Positions 22,583 to 35,500 of a DNA stretch of 64,000 nucleotides are shown in pieces. The stretch comes from Phallus indusiatus (taxonomy: Eukaryota > Basidiomycota > Agaricomycetes > Phallales > Phallaceae). The DNA lies in the NCBI GenBank assembly GCA_027605045.1, contig JAQFWX010000065.1, forward strand, positions 124,001-188,000, written 5' to 3'. The position numbers were made by a program, and so were the translations under genes. Every line of letters starts with the position of its first letter. Positions within the stretch are counted from its first letter, which is position 1. The notes beneath the pieces are model-generated. The model worked only from the letters and a program-made list of their open reading frames with translations. It was not told the DNA's origin and searched no databases.

Positions 22583-22868
22583 AATAATAGCGAATATGAT
22601 ATAACACTGCCTCTACTAATTGTAAATACATTGAACTGTTTTGCCACTTGGATGTCAGGAGTTTGTATGATATGAGTTAAACAAGACCTGAGGTACCACT
22701 CTTCTTGAGTGCTACGAAATTGTTGCATTAGAAGATGATCGGCTTTTCAACACGAATACAAACGAGCTTACTACTAGGAATGTGTGGTGCAATGGCGTTC
22801 TTCCAAACCGTATCGAAAGCGCTAATTATTATTTATTAGAAGATAGGCATATCACTATGCCAAAAGTC

Positions 22869-24734
22869 CTACCCTGGGGTGCCTTCGCTGGTAAGAGATC
22901 CAGGTTCGAGACTACCGGTATCAGGGCCACAGCATGCATCATCTGTACGCCAAACTGTCAAATGAATCAGGTGAATGAATGTCCACGCAGATAGCAAAAA
23001 ACTATACTTGGTCCAGCAGCCCATGCTAACCATCCGATGTATTCATCGTTTTCTTCCACATAATTGAGAAGATCGTTTACAAACTTAGAAAGCTTGTTCG
23101 AAACCAAACTAAAAATTCGGTCGTGTTTAGCTTACCTCGAAGCAGTTCTCGTTATTACCAGCACCGAATTCAGATATTACGGCTCTAAGAAAGTTGAGAT
23201 TCACGATCGAATATGTCGATGAAGTATGAAAGGAGGTACTTCAGATTATTTTTCTTCAGGAAACTCGTCAATCTAGCCAGGTTAGAAGGACCCGGTTGTG
23301 AGCAGACATTGTTGCGGCCAGAGAAGTCCGAGTCTTTGCGGGTGGAGTAAGGAAAATTGAGGCTGAGGCGTCGGAAAGAAAGAGAAATGATGCCACATAC
23401 CGAGGTACTGCGGCGGCGTTAGCAACTTGAAGCACACAAAATCTCACAACAAAGTGACTAACCTTGTGCACATCAATAGCGGTGTTGTTAAGCGGATCTG
23501 TGATAGATCCCAGGACTTCACTAGAGGGCTCGTCACCTTCCCCAGTGGTCATATTCCAAGAGTGTCCACCGGTAAAACCATTTCCGGGGGCCAAAATGAG
23601 TTGTTGTGCGCCAGTGGAGCGAATAGCGTTGATGGCAGCCTATACAAGTGTGAACAACTAACATAGATTCCGCATATACCTGGAAACATACTTGATCGTT
23701 CATCAAGATCCATTGTGTTGGCTACAAGCAACATTTTGAGTACGAAACAGTTGGGAATGTCTACCAGAAACTTACCATATCATGAGGCTCGTTATTTATT
23801 CCAAAAATGACCTTTTCGTTATCAACAAATCTGCCGGCAAGTTCTTTCCAAAATTCCGCAAAATCTGCCGTTGTTGCCGCATTTGGATCGGAAGTATTAC
23901 CTATGACCTAAGACTTTTATTAAATGCTGTTGTTTTGAGAGAAAAAAGTGGATTGAATTACACTGCCCGAAGACGGTTGATCTGAGGGATCGCTAAAAGG
24001 GACTGAGATAAAGCTTCGTCAGAAGAGTAATAAGAACGTGCTTGTATCTCATCTGCGAGCCAAGGATGAATGAAATAAATGGAATTTTTGAGGGATGAAA
24101 CTCACATAATTGTGCGGCTGTGAATATTATCATCAACACTAAGCAAGTTGTCCTTACAGAATAAACGTACATCAATTAGAGCATAGACCCCTTTTGTTTG
24201 AGTTATATAATTGATAGCGTCTTCATAAAACCCAAAGTACTATGATTGTTTCAGAAAAGGTAAAATACACATCAAATAGAATATAACCCACTGTTTCATT
24301 GAATGGACCAGCAAGACCTATTTTAAGTGTGAGAACCAGTTTGTAGGTAAAAACGTATATGATATATCCACACCGGTTTCAACAGGAGCCATCCGTTCCA
24401 TTAGAAACGTCACCCTGAATATGTTGACATGTTCTTGGTCAACGAAAATATCAATAGCACTCTTTTTGCTTTGTCAGAAAAGTGAGAACGGGCCATGAAG
24501 AGATTGAATACTTTGTTAATGAACTCATAGTCCACACCAAATCCCCCAGGCAAACCTCGGCCTTTGGCTCCAGATACGCCGAATTCGCCTCCAGACTGGA
24601 GAGAAGTCATAAATGAAGGATTAGAACACTCAAAATATCGAGAGACGTACCTCGTTTACACCTGCGTAAAGAATTTCAGCACAGACTTGGGTGGCCAAAG
24701 CAATCAAAGAGGTTAAGCGAGTAGAAAACGCCAT
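22869..24734 (-). CDS. GH5 endo-beta-1,4-glucanase, secreted
   Basis: About ten short exons on minus. The start MAFSTRLTSLIALATQVCA is a signal peptide, followed by the GH5_5 opening ILYAGVNE-SGGEFGVSG and GLPGGFGVDYEFINK. Later exons give NIFRVTFLMERM, ALID-PHNY, FWKELAGRFVDNEKVIFGIN-NEPHDM (acid/base Glu in NEP), AAINAIRSTGAQQLILAPGN, GFTGGHSW, DVHKYLDSDFSG and AVISEFGAGNNENC (nucleophile Glu in SEFG), then GWLAWAAGP and a C-terminus with GSLEPGS. These match fungal cellulases of the Cel5A/EG II type, which cut internal bonds in cellulose outside the cell. There is no cellulose-binding module; the signal peptide leads almost directly into the catalytic domain. Both catalytic glutamates are present. 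One or two exons in 23930-24110 (around PHNY) are not securely bounded. Confidence 0.85.
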
Positions 24735-25851
24735 TGTGGGTGTTCTAAAACCTTGAAAATAGGAGCACATTTTATAGGAACCATATGTGAGAGTTTATCG
24801 TTTGAAAATGGTTATGCCATAGCCGCCATGGGCTAGAATTACATCAAGAAGTATATTCATAGCTGCAAAACTGAATATGATGAAGACAACCTCGTGACAA
24901 AGATTGAAAACTGACGGATAGGTGTACTTTATCCAGAGCCAAGCGTAAGTTCTTATTTCGTATCAGTAGCTCCCTTTCAGTAAATGTCCCAATAGAGCCC
25001 AATAGCCAGCATCAGGCACCACGGGGCTATACCAACCTCTTGAATAGTCGTAACCGGTAGTTACCAATGCATAATAATAGAGTGTATTGAGCAAGGCCAG
25101 TAATTGCTAATAGTTTTGAATGGATTTCAATGGATTCCAACACTGCAATTCGAATTTAAGAAGACAGCCACAGCCCCTTCTTGCTCTATTCTTTCAAAGT
25201 CGATTTCGAGTCGCAAAAATCGAAAGTGCCTGATCTGGGCATATCCGGCCATAAGTCCTGTCAGACGCAGATCGAGAAATGGACAGGCTGTATCAGTCCC
25301 GGCCAATTCTCGTCAGATTTTGGCCTCCGCTGGATTGAACTGGCCGCGCGAAAGCATGCTACAGATGTCAGACAGCGAACTGATTCCACCAAGTACTGAA
25401 GTACTGAAGTACTGAAATTTGAAATGTGAACTCCGACAAGCGCTAATACGGTTAACTACGCACACCCCTCAAATCAGATTCTAGTGGTGTGGTAGTTTGC
25501 GCACATACTCAGCGAGTCAACCGTAACACTCTTTTCTCGAGTACAGGTTTCAACAGGTACCATAGTCCAAGGATGGATCAATTGGACTTAACTGAGCTTT
25601 CAACTCGAAACCTCAAATTTCAAATTTCAAACACGTGCCGGATTGAACAATATCGTCACAGATTTCGACATTCAGACTCGGCAGCACCAAGGCAGCACCG
25701 CTGGTCATGCCACTCACTTTCGCACGTAACATCATTGATTCTCCACTCAGTAACAGTGAGAGCCAATTCAGAACGTACACTCGTTTATATTTCGAAGGAG
25801 ACAGCATAATATTCTTGCGTTGACTAACATCCTCCCCTCGATCGCATATTA
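24735..25851. other. Intergenic with a small tandem repeat
   Basis: 1.1 kb between divergent genes (GH5 on minus, membrane family on plus). At 25391-25417 an agtactga unit is repeated three times, followed by aatttgaaa-type repeats. No gene recognised. Confidence 0.45.
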
Positions 25852-27414
25852 ATGTTTTCCCAAGTTGCAAGTTCTGACTTATGGCTCCCTTCTATAACGG
25901 GACCGCTCGCCAAGTCCTCTTGTCTGCTTTTCATCATCTACTTTCTGGGGTTCTTTATTGCTAGTTACGACGCCCTATGTGTTAGTGTTATTTTTTTGGA
26001 TATCTTAGCTGGATATGCTGACCCTCCTTTGACTCAAGCTTTATATCATAACTTGTCTCGCTACACCTTCAGCTTCTGAATCAACCTCCTCTGAAGAGCC
26101 TCAACCCTCGAAAGACAATTCGGAACCTACTAAACCTACAACTACAACCCCCGACACCGGAAGATGGCGTTTGGTTCTAGGGCTCTTCATTTTTTCGGGA
26201 TTGATCTCTCTTCAAGATATCAATTTTCGAAAGGATGACACTCAGTCTATTGATGAAATTATCCTTAACCATATGGGAACCTTGTTTTATATCAGCTTAG
26301 TGTATGTTGTAGGAAAGGTAAGTATATTCTACTAGTTGACAACCCAGTTTCCTTGACCGCCCACTACTAGGTGGCTATCTCATTAAATACTATGTGAGTT
26401 ATACGTCCATCCACTGGCAGAACGTACATTATTTTAGTAATTATTCGCTGAACATGAACATGCAAAGATTTGTGACGAGAGGCAACATAGTATCTTCGAG
26501 TTTCTTGATTATATCTTTGACTGGAATCATTGGCTATTTCGCTCTGGTGATGCCGCTGGGATTGTATGGATCAAGTAATGGACTCTCCGTTTGCGTCGTT
26601 ACATTGTCTTTAGTCTACCTTACATCTGGTTGGCCATCGGGAAAAAGTCCACGATGGAAACAAGTGTGCAGATATTGGGTTCTACACATGGTGTGGATCC
26701 TTCTCCTTGTTGACTTATCATCTTGAACTAACTCAGGTTGTACCTTTTCTAGCTCATAATTTCGGCACCTTGGTATGCTGTTATCCAATTAATTTCCATG
26801 ACAACCAAGTCCCAAGATGGAGAAGATATTTGGCCAAAACTCGCATTTCAAGGCATATACATAGCCTTTGTACCGGCCGCGTTGACTTCCTTTGGTCCGG
26901 GTAGCCTGATCGCGCGCATGCTTCGATTCGACTTCAAAACCCACCTTGACAGGGGTGGAATAGCTCTGAGACAAAGGACTCCAGAGCAGTCCTTGAATGA
27001 ACCCCAGTCCCGCTGGGTGATAATCAAAGTCGCAACCGATATATTCGCTCTTCAATTCCCTAAGCCTTATTTTACTATCTCCATCATAACATGGAGCTTC
27101 ATACGGATTGTAACCATCGGTTTATGTCTCTCTACGGGATTCCCAGCCAAGAGTCCGTTCGATGCTTGTTTTTATGCGGTTCTGGTAGAATCTCCGATCA
27201 TGATGGCTGTAATATTTTTATGGGGAGTAGTCAGAGGAGAAACCAAACTTTTGTCGAATTACGAGTGAGTTATCATTTTTTTTTGCTCCGGAGTTTTAGT
27301 TTTGATTTTCGTTTTCTTTTTCTTAGGGAGAATTGGACCCCCAAGTCTAGTAAGGGGACTCAGGCGGATGTAACGACGACTCAGAACGATGAGAAACTTC
27401 AACAAATTGTCTAG
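25852..27414 (+). CDS. Polytopic SPP-like membrane protein, copy A (catalytic Asp absent)
   Basis: Six or seven exons join in frame (first exon 25852-25978, stop at 27412-27414). The protein has about eight hydrophobic segments: LLFIIYFLGFFIASY, WRLVLGLFIFSGLISL, GTLFYISLVYVVGK, IISLTGIIGYFALVMPL and others. The C-terminal half reads IWPKLAFQGIYIAFVPAAL, FGPGSLIARMLRFDF, FPKPYFTISIITWSFIRI, VIFLWGVVRGETK, and a short Lys/Thr-rich tail. Spacing and wording resemble signal peptide peptidase (GxGD...PGxxxAxxLRFD ... KPYF ... RGExKxLxxYE). Where the GxGD aspartate is expected there is Thr (AALT), and no PAL motif is visible. It is therefore a probable non-proteolytic member of the presenilin/SPP fold. 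It appears intact, and is one of at least seven related copies or fragments in the window. Confidence 0.7.
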
Positions 27415-28939
27415 ATATATATACGTAAACGTCTAGTATACTAACTATTTTGAAACTGGAAACATGAAATCTTGAAATACATGAAAATGAAATGAATAGA
27501 TAGGAAATGAACAGTTCTGTGATAGTGGATTGTCAACGTATCAACACTGGAACCAACGCCGTTGAAGTAAGAACAAACATGTGATAGTATTTTGGCCAAT
27601 GAACTAACCGGCACGAAACATTCCCGAATCCCGAGCCCAAAGAAACTCCGCTCCCGCTCGGTTGAAACGGTTGAAACGGCCTTCAGCTTCAAGCTTCATA
27701 GAATCTTTTGTCCAAACAAAAAGATCAATCATCGCGAAAACATATTGATTTTCAGCTCTTTTCGGCCTCACAAAATGATATACGTATATCCAAACAGGTT
27801 CATGGATGACAAAGAACGACATTAGGATCAAATCTTGATCGTCAAATCCGATTTGGCGTCGGCGTCGCCATGTTCGTCTGAGGAAGTAACCAGGCTGTAA
27901 ATTCTAGCGTCTTCGCGTCAAAGTTCAGGTTCAAGTGCGAGAAATGATCGCTGTGGATATATGGTTAAACCACTGGAATCGAAGTTCATCTACAAATACC
28001 AGAGCTTTGGCAACGCAACGGAGGATCTGTCGTGACGACACAATTGGTAGGATCCGAGAGTTTAAACGTAACAATTGCGGTTCGCTTTCAAGTTAACGAT
28101 ACGTCAATCCTTCATATTGGAAACCCAGCCAAATCAAAGGTTCGTATCATTTACAGTTATATGTACTAATTACTTACGGGAATCATTTCCTTCTTACCCC
28201 TGGATCACAGGTTATCGCGTCGCTTAAAATAACCATCTCCGAAAAGATGCCTGTCAATTGTTAAGTACACATATCACAATCATTCATGTCGCACAATCCG
28301 AAATTTGAATGACATTCTGAGAAAAATATAATACTGCATGGTGCGAACGGCCATCATCAATCACAATTCAAACTAAATCGAGTTGGTTTTTCTCGATCCA
28401 TTTACCAGACATTCCCGACCGATATTGACCGAGCGATGTCGATGAAACGACGTATCAGTAAAAAACCGCATAACTATGTATGAATGCACTATGTTAGGTA
28501 TGGTCCTGGATTATCAATGTTTGTACCAACTACTAGAACGTTGATGATGCATTTGTTTTCGAATCAGACAATTTGGTTGCGGTACCAGCATGAAGCCAAC
28601 TCAGGAAGAAAGGGAATACCATGAGAGGCTATCATCCCTGCGCGATTTAATTAATCTTAAACATCTCCAGATCACGCTACTGAGGGGGAACCGCCACCGC
28701 TAATTTTGTTTTGCCATAGCATCATGGATGCGCTTGTTTTGTGAGTACATAGATACGTGTCATCAGTCTTGGCGGTTGACAGAGCGAAAAATGAACCACG
28801 AGATGTTTGATTCGGGACATAACATGACGAAATGCAAATATTTTTGGACAATCTCTATACCATGGCTTTACACGTGTCGATGATACTAGTAAGCAAAGAC
28901 TTTTTCAACATTTACATATGGTGATTCTCATAAACCGTG
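27415..28939. other. Gene-free stretch
   Basis: No supported ORF. A short tandem repeat of cggttgaaa occurs near 27658-27680. The rest shows no structure that could be recognised. Confidence 0.4.
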
Positions 28940-29500
28940 CAGAAGCTCTACCCTGTTCTACACGCGCAGCAGTGCGTCGAATTGGAAATTAACCAAAAAA
29001 CACTGCCACGTACCCAGTATCATAATGAATATTGGATCCGGGCACGACATTATACACTTAACGAGCCAATACGATGGACCAACGTTCAGCAGTAACAACG
29101 TCAGCGGCTCGTCCCACAACGGCGAATGTGTATGTCTTGTATGCAAATACGTGCGTTCGTGCCTCAACTTGTAGACCAGCCGCGGATGGTGCCTCACGGA
29201 TGAAGCTTGAAGCATCAACACTATGACGCGGATGCCTTATTCGTTTCGATAACTTAGAGTGACCCCTTCAATTCATTCAAATGGCAGCCGCAAAGCTAAA
29301 TATATACCAAAATGATCCTTATCATGGTCATCTCGGCGAGCGAGAAGCATTCCAGTGCAAGCCTGAAGAGTTCTAATGGAAATCGCCGTCGCAGTGCCGA
29401 GTCGGATAGGGATCCGGGAATAACACTCTTTTGACTTCGGATAAGCAAGTTGCTTTGAGCTTTATGATTTCGTCTTTGCTTATTTGACAAACACGTTATT
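28940..29500. repeat. Dispersed repeat DR2, copy 1
   Basis: Matches 31930-32500 in the same orientation. Shared words include ggaaattaaccaaaaa, agtaacaacgtcagcggc, tcgtcccaca, tccttatcatggtcatct and cggataagcaa. Identity is patchy with indels. No ORF; nature unknown (possible MITE or solo LTR). Confidence 0.65.
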
Positions 29501-29864
29501 TACTTATTTACTAGGCACTGTTGTTGAATTGTCGTTGAGCGTCAACAGACTAGAACGTTGCCAATTTCACTAACACCTCAGTCAAAACTCGTTTCTGTTG
29601 TACTGTGTCAACGTTTACTGTAAAAAAAAGAATGCCGGTATATGATCGGCGTCTAGCCAGTTGGTACAATCCCATTCAGCAAAATGAGATCGGTTTTTCC
29701 TTTGGGAAAAAGGAAATTGAACCGGTACATATATTCAGTAGGAAAAACATCCATTGTAACTAGCCTGACGTTCTAAATACACAATTTTTGAATTTGTAAA
29801 AGCAAGGAAATGAGCAACAAAATTGAAAAATTATGGACCGATAGTACTAGTTTATTGATGATAG

Positions 29865-30075
29865 TAGTTTTCTGGCTAAAAAAGCCGGAATGAGCTTGTG
29901 GGACATGAAGAAATAAAGCCCGGAAGTAAAGATGGCCATTAAGCGAGATATAGTGAGAACAGCGGCAATATTTTCTTTATAAAGTAGCTATTCTTTCTAA
30001 GTGAACAAAAAGAGATGTCTATCTACTAGGCTATTCATTACCTGCGGCCAAGAGGGGTAGTCGGATGGCATTGTG
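29865..30075 (-). pseudogene. Partial OST5 pseudogene
   Basis: On the minus strand a first exon MPSDYPSWPQ followed by GT (30050s) and, after an intron, a frame with YKENIAAVLTISRLMAIFTS and GLYFFMSHKLIPAF parallel the intact OST5 gene at 37348-37700 in exon structure and spacing (MADYASIE, then YETLPPFSPYLP and LLMTTFALGFYFS). The second half, including the conserved LLASVLAGFGV helix, is missing. It is a truncated, diverged copy, about 7.3 kb from the functional gene. Confidence 0.55.
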
Positions 30076-30579
30076 ATGCATGATGTACCGCAACACTGTC
30101 CATCGTCCTGTCCCAGTTACACATACACATAAAACACATGTTGTTCAGATCATGAGCATGCTGCATGACAAAAAACGGTGCGTTCAGTCCTTGTCCTACA
30201 TGGTGCCCTTATCGGAAGCTGCCAGTAGCTGAACAAGCTCAAAGTAGTGGCTGCAAGCTAGTTAAATTGAAAATTGAGCCGTTTACGCCCAGCAGTTATG
30301 GTCTCATAGACCACAATTTCAGCCGAAATAATGATCTCCGGATTGGATGGTGCAGATGTCCGACAGTACTGTTAATGTTGTCAATCAGTGGCTGCAGATG
30401 GTAATGACGTCGGGCTCGGCGCCTACGAGTGTCTCGAATAACAATCCACTCTCATGTGTAACGTGTTGTCCTCAACGGAACGGCTTTGAGTCGCATTCGT
30501 GCGTAGATTTATGTTTATGATTTCAAGTAGATGATCATTGCTAACACGAATTCATTAGATCCTACCAAAACCCGAGCCA

Positions 30580-31557
30580 ATGTCTTCAGATAATCCTTTT
30601 GTCGTCTGGGAGAAGGACATTATAGCCGCCTGCACCAAGCACGAGAATGACAATTTCAGTCGGATTGACTACAGACGCATGATCCGATTCGCCGGCTACT
30701 ATGTTAAATTTGGCGACCACGATATGTTCTCCTCCGAAGTCCAAATACAGCTACTTTGCCAACATTGCCCAATCGGACCCGACTGCACCACGCGTGGCCG
30801 TCATCCGCCACAGTTTTGAGCATGATTACCTCATGTACGCCGTTATAGAGCCTGTAGAGACGGTCCCCGTCATGAAAGACATCTTCATCCGGAAGATGGC
30901 CGAGGCCGTTCTTTGGATGCGTCGCCAGCCTCGCCCGGATGGTGTCGCCCTCGGTCCTTTGGGATCGGCTCCTATCCGACACACAATATTCGATCGTGGT
31001 CGTGCGCCATTGCCCTTTACGAGCGTTGTTGCGCTGGAACGATTCTTAAATACGGTCTGAACCCCATCTTTACTTCTATCTCTCCTGAACCAATTAACGC
31101 CAAGTACAGGTCATTTCGAAGCTGCGCAGGCTACGTCAGCCAAACCTGCCCTACGTCAGCATCTCTAATGAACGCGTCGTGCTCACCCAGTCCGATATGA
31201 ATCCCAGCAACTTCGGGGTCGATACCACGGGGAAGCCCGTCGTATTTGATTTTGACGGGATAGGGTGGCTGCCGGAGTCTCTCGCCAACTATACGCTCCT
31301 CTGTCGGGGATTCTACGGGACCGACGTTGCTGCACTCGTGTTCGGCGACGAGATTGACTCCGTGAGGGCAGCGTCCCATCTGAAGTCGCTGGGTGAGGTG
31401 AAGGTGTGTCTAATCACGGGATTCCAAACCACGCATGGTACGTCAAGCTGTTATGATTATTATCAAGATCAATGTTCACCAGGCAGTTCACCCCACTGCA
31501 GGTCTAGACAAGGACGGCAACCCGGTAAGCGAAAGCCAGTCGGACGCGAATGCGTGA
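30580..31557 (+). pseudogene. Aminoglycoside-phosphotransferase-like kinase with frameshift
   Basis: The start MSSDNPFVVWEKDIIAACTK runs to SSEVQIQ near 30752. From there the protein continues only in another frame (SYFANIAQSDPTAPRVAVIR ... YAVIEPV), so a one-base shift lies near 30740-30755. An intron (about 31055-31108) then joins to KLRRLRQPNLPYVSIS and the catalytic-loop region VLTQSDMNPSNFGVD, followed by VFDFDGIGWLPE (DFD, metal-binding). A second intron near 31439-31500 leads to GLDKDGNPVSESQSD and stop at 31557. The fold is the APH/choline-kinase type common in basidiomycetes, with unknown substrates. The usual catalytic-loop HxD is QSD here. The shift plus the His loss suggest a pseudogene or a divergent inactive member. 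Confidence 0.65.
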
Positions 31558-31929
31558 ACGGTCAAGCGTGAAAAGGTAAGTTATTTCAATAATAAGATAT
31601 TATGGCTTATAAGTTCAATACAAAAACAGGTTTCGTCTTGGCCTTCATCTCCGGACGTGATTTTGCCGTCATAAGACCCAATTTTGACCAAGGAGGAGCT
31701 CCAATTTCAAACATGAAGGAAAACGCCCACCACTGTTTTTGTTCTGCGAGTACTGTGCGCGTAATCATCCTTGACGATTGACAGAGGAAATATGATGATC
31801 ATCAAGGCGTCTAATTAGGGACACGACATGGAAGTGGACCGAATAAATTTAGAACAATGCCTGCATATTATTATCAAACCAAGGACTTCGTTAGTACTAA
31901 TAATTGACAAACTTTTCAAGACTTGCATA

Positions 31930-32520
31930 TGACGACCGATGCAGAAGCCCCACCGTGTTCTGTATGCGCAGCAATGCATCGAAATGGAAATTAACCAAAA
32001 ACCGCTGCCACGTACTGGTTCTACATATAATGAAAGATTGATGCATGCACACACATCCCAACAAGCCAATACGACAAAACGCCGTTCATCAGTAACAACG
32101 TCAGCGGCTCGTCCCACAGCGGGAGAACATATTTGTCTCGACCTCACTTATAATGCACGTGAATATCTATTTCGCGCGTTCATACCTCAAGACCGATGGC
32201 ATCGCGGATCCATTGACCCATGGAGTATCAATCATACTGTATTAAGTATGACGCGGATGCTTTATGCGACAAGAATATAACACCCCTTCTCCGAAGCTAA
32301 ACCAAGTATATATGGTATTGATCCTTATCATGGTCATCTCGGCGAGCGAGAAGCAACCTCAATGCAAACCCCGAAGGGGTTCTATTGGAAATTGCCGTTG
32401 CAGTGTGCCCTTCAAGTTTGCCGAGTCGGATCCGGATCCGGGACTAATGCTTTTCTGACTCCGGATAAGCAAAGTAAAGCAAGTTGCTTCGGTTTTTTTT
32501 GTTCGCCTTTTTGGACGGAT
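31930..32520. repeat. Dispersed repeat DR2, copy 2
   Basis: Second copy of the repeat at 28940-29500, same orientation; the two copies flank the kinase-like pseudogene and the OST5 fragment. It shares agtaacaacgtcagcggc and tcctta-tcatggtcatctcgg, and ends with a similar ggataagcaa...gttgctt block. Confidence 0.65.
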
Positions 32521-35500
32521 AGTGGGTACTGTTGCTAAGCATTGACAGCAACAACCAGAACGACGCCACTAAAAGTTAAGCCAAGCGAAATGGGTATGTA
32601 TTCCATTAGCGCCTCAGTCGAGTCTTGATTCGCAACTTGCAACTTTGAATGTAAGTGCGTTATCGGTGCGCTATAATAAGAAAAGAGCAAAACGGAAAAC
32701 CGTACTAAGCACACCTAGAATGGTATATATTTGATTGTAGATGTAGATGGATCTCTAAAAATCTCCTTTTTTGCAGGTTTTTCAGAACCTATTATAATAA
32801 TAACATAGCAGGAAGAAGCCCCCTTCCAAAAATATATCAACCAACCCCCCCTATTTTCCAATTGTGGTTAGCCGCGAACTTTTGACTTTCTTCTCTACGT
32901 CGGTGCCTGGGCGCTGAAAATCTGAAAAAAGCTGAACGTTGAACTGTATTGATGAAGTCAATAATGATGGTGATGGGGTGTAAGTGAAATTTTTACGCAG
33001 TATTGGACTCGTTTCGGACACGTTAACTGACATCAGTATAGGTTGTTTTATAAAATTTTCAGATTCCGGTATATGATTCATCTACGTATTGCCAAAATGA
33101 CGTGCATTGCAAGCCACACAAGTCAATTTAAAGATTTCTTGCCAGCACTGTCAGGACATCCTGGGAATCTATAGATATTTACTATGGGCTATGTAAATAG
33201 CTGGGTCTGGAGCCCAAAGCGGTGCCTTCAACTTCGTCCGTGAAACGTGCAAGATGTCAAACTTAAGAATCCCCAGTCATGACAGTTTATGCTGCGCATC
33301 CCAAGTATCCCTGACCTGAACCTCGAACCTTCTTTTCTTTCTTTTAACTGTCACAAAATTAATTCCGAATCTCAAGATAAACGCTTCAACTTTCACCTGA
33401 TTCTTCAAAAATTAATTAAATTGAGTTTTGCGCAGGAGGCCGCAGGGGTGCTGTTATCTTTTGAAGAACCAACACGAGATAGGTCTTTTGTTGAATTTTC
33501 GCAGTGCAATGCAATTCATCTTTCATCTTTTGACAAGGAACTACATGAACACAAACCCCTGACTGATTGTCCCTTCCTTCAGAATCAGTACACCGGGCGC
33601 CATCCAGTGTGAACGACGTCAAAAAAGATCGTGATCGTTCTTTTTCTTGGACATATTCAAGGTTTCTTTTTTGATTAAACCACAACAAACCAACAAACGA
33701 ATCAAAGATTGGCAATCCGGAGTGTACAAACAACCTGAATCAATGAACTCAGTTCCGGATCCGGAAAGTTATAAGACTCGTGTTTTTATAGAAAACGGAA
33801 TCCGTTTTCTGAAGGTTTCTTTCTGAATCTGGAATAAACTCCATTGGGTATTCGATCACACAAAACTAAGTATGTGTTTAGCACTTGGGGATGATCTCTC
33901 CGTTGATTACTATTGGTAAGACTGCCAGGCTGTGGACCTATGGTCGGCTCAGGTCCAGATTTCGAAACTTGGTTACTAACATATCAGTTACGGCAGCGGG
34001 CGTCGTTGTTGAACGTTGATCCCTTAGAACTTCTTTCAACGCAATCGCGGGGCGCCGCGATTCGCTAAAGAGGCGGAATTCGGATGAAATGTGACCAACA
34101 AAAAAAGAAGGTAAAGTCTGGCACCGCCGCTTCATCCGTCTTACTACCTCATATGCTATTTAACTAATGTGTTAAGCGATAATTGGAATGCCAGATTGTG
34201 AATTGTAGAATATCAGAATCAACACTATTGTGTTCGAAGTACGCACTTGAGATGCGGAGGTGTATGCTCTTATCACCGGATAAAGTACTAACTAGTACGA
34301 TGTAGCGTGGCACTGTCAGGTTGTCAGTCTAAAACGTTACAGTAGGCTCGCGCTTGTGCGAGGTAAAAGATTAGTGTATAATTGTGGCTGGGCACATCCT
34401 CATCACGGAGGAAAGTATGTCCTGTTTCCTATTTCAAATTCGAAAAAGATCATATAATACATATATCATACCGACCTTTTCTTCCTTTCGGGGCGCGCAG
34501 TCACTGGAGGCTGTGTTATTTAAATTGTGGTAGGTACAACATATACGTTGAGCGGATCTACATACTAGCTAGCCCAACAAGCCAAATAAAAGAACCAGAT
34601 CCAGGATTTTGAGCTTGAAGATCAACACAGACATACAAAACATACCCAGAAGTCCAGCACAGTGATTGATAGATAGGTGTGAAGACAGAGCAACGTGAAA
34701 AACCATTGATCCGGCAGTGTTGCGTCCGAGGTCGGAGAGCCAGGCCTTTAGGAAATGCGGCGCAGAAGATGCTGGACGGTTGTCCTTTCCTTTTAAAATG
34801 TTTTCTCCGGATCCGTGAGCATAGAAAAAAGATCCTGTCTTCTTTTGATTTCCATTAAATTATTTATCTCAAGGGGTCAAAGGGAAATAGAAAAAGAGAC
34901 CGGTGTATTAAGGGTCATGGAAACAAGTCTTGCAACTTAACACTGTATTGTTCCTGACTGCAATTCATCAAATCGGCGTGTATGGTTATAATACTGATCG
35001 ACCTACCAGTTTGAATACCACGAGCCCAAGATATTTAAATTGTGTAACGTATGTAAATATGTATGTATGTCATTATGATATAACGCTCAAGCGTTTCGCG
35101 TCCGGACTTATGTGGCTCCGGCGCATACAAACATAATACATTTTTCGGGTTCCTTCGTGGCGGTTGACATGATTTGTATTCAAATTTGACAGACAGGGAC
35201 AGACAGGGAAAGACGACGTCAACAAGTATATTCCTTTTCCTTCCTGCAATATTGATTTTTCTACGTAGAAGATGAGCATAGGCACAAACTTGAAATGAGT
35301 TCGATAATCCTCTAATTCAAAGTGACAGTGGTGAGCCGTGGACCTGTGGACTTGTGGAGTCCGAAGCTTTGGTCAGGTGCTTGAATTAAGAATTCGAGAA
35401 GTTTGTGGTTACCCCTGAAATTTTACAATAGTCGGTGTAATGCTTGAAATCACTTCAAATTATAATGTGCTAGAAAAACTCGCTGTTCAATATGATAAGG

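Noticed and set aside
34020..34090. GC-rich inverted word as a terminator or small RNA
   Set aside because: Too short and isolated; no flanking genes that would use it.
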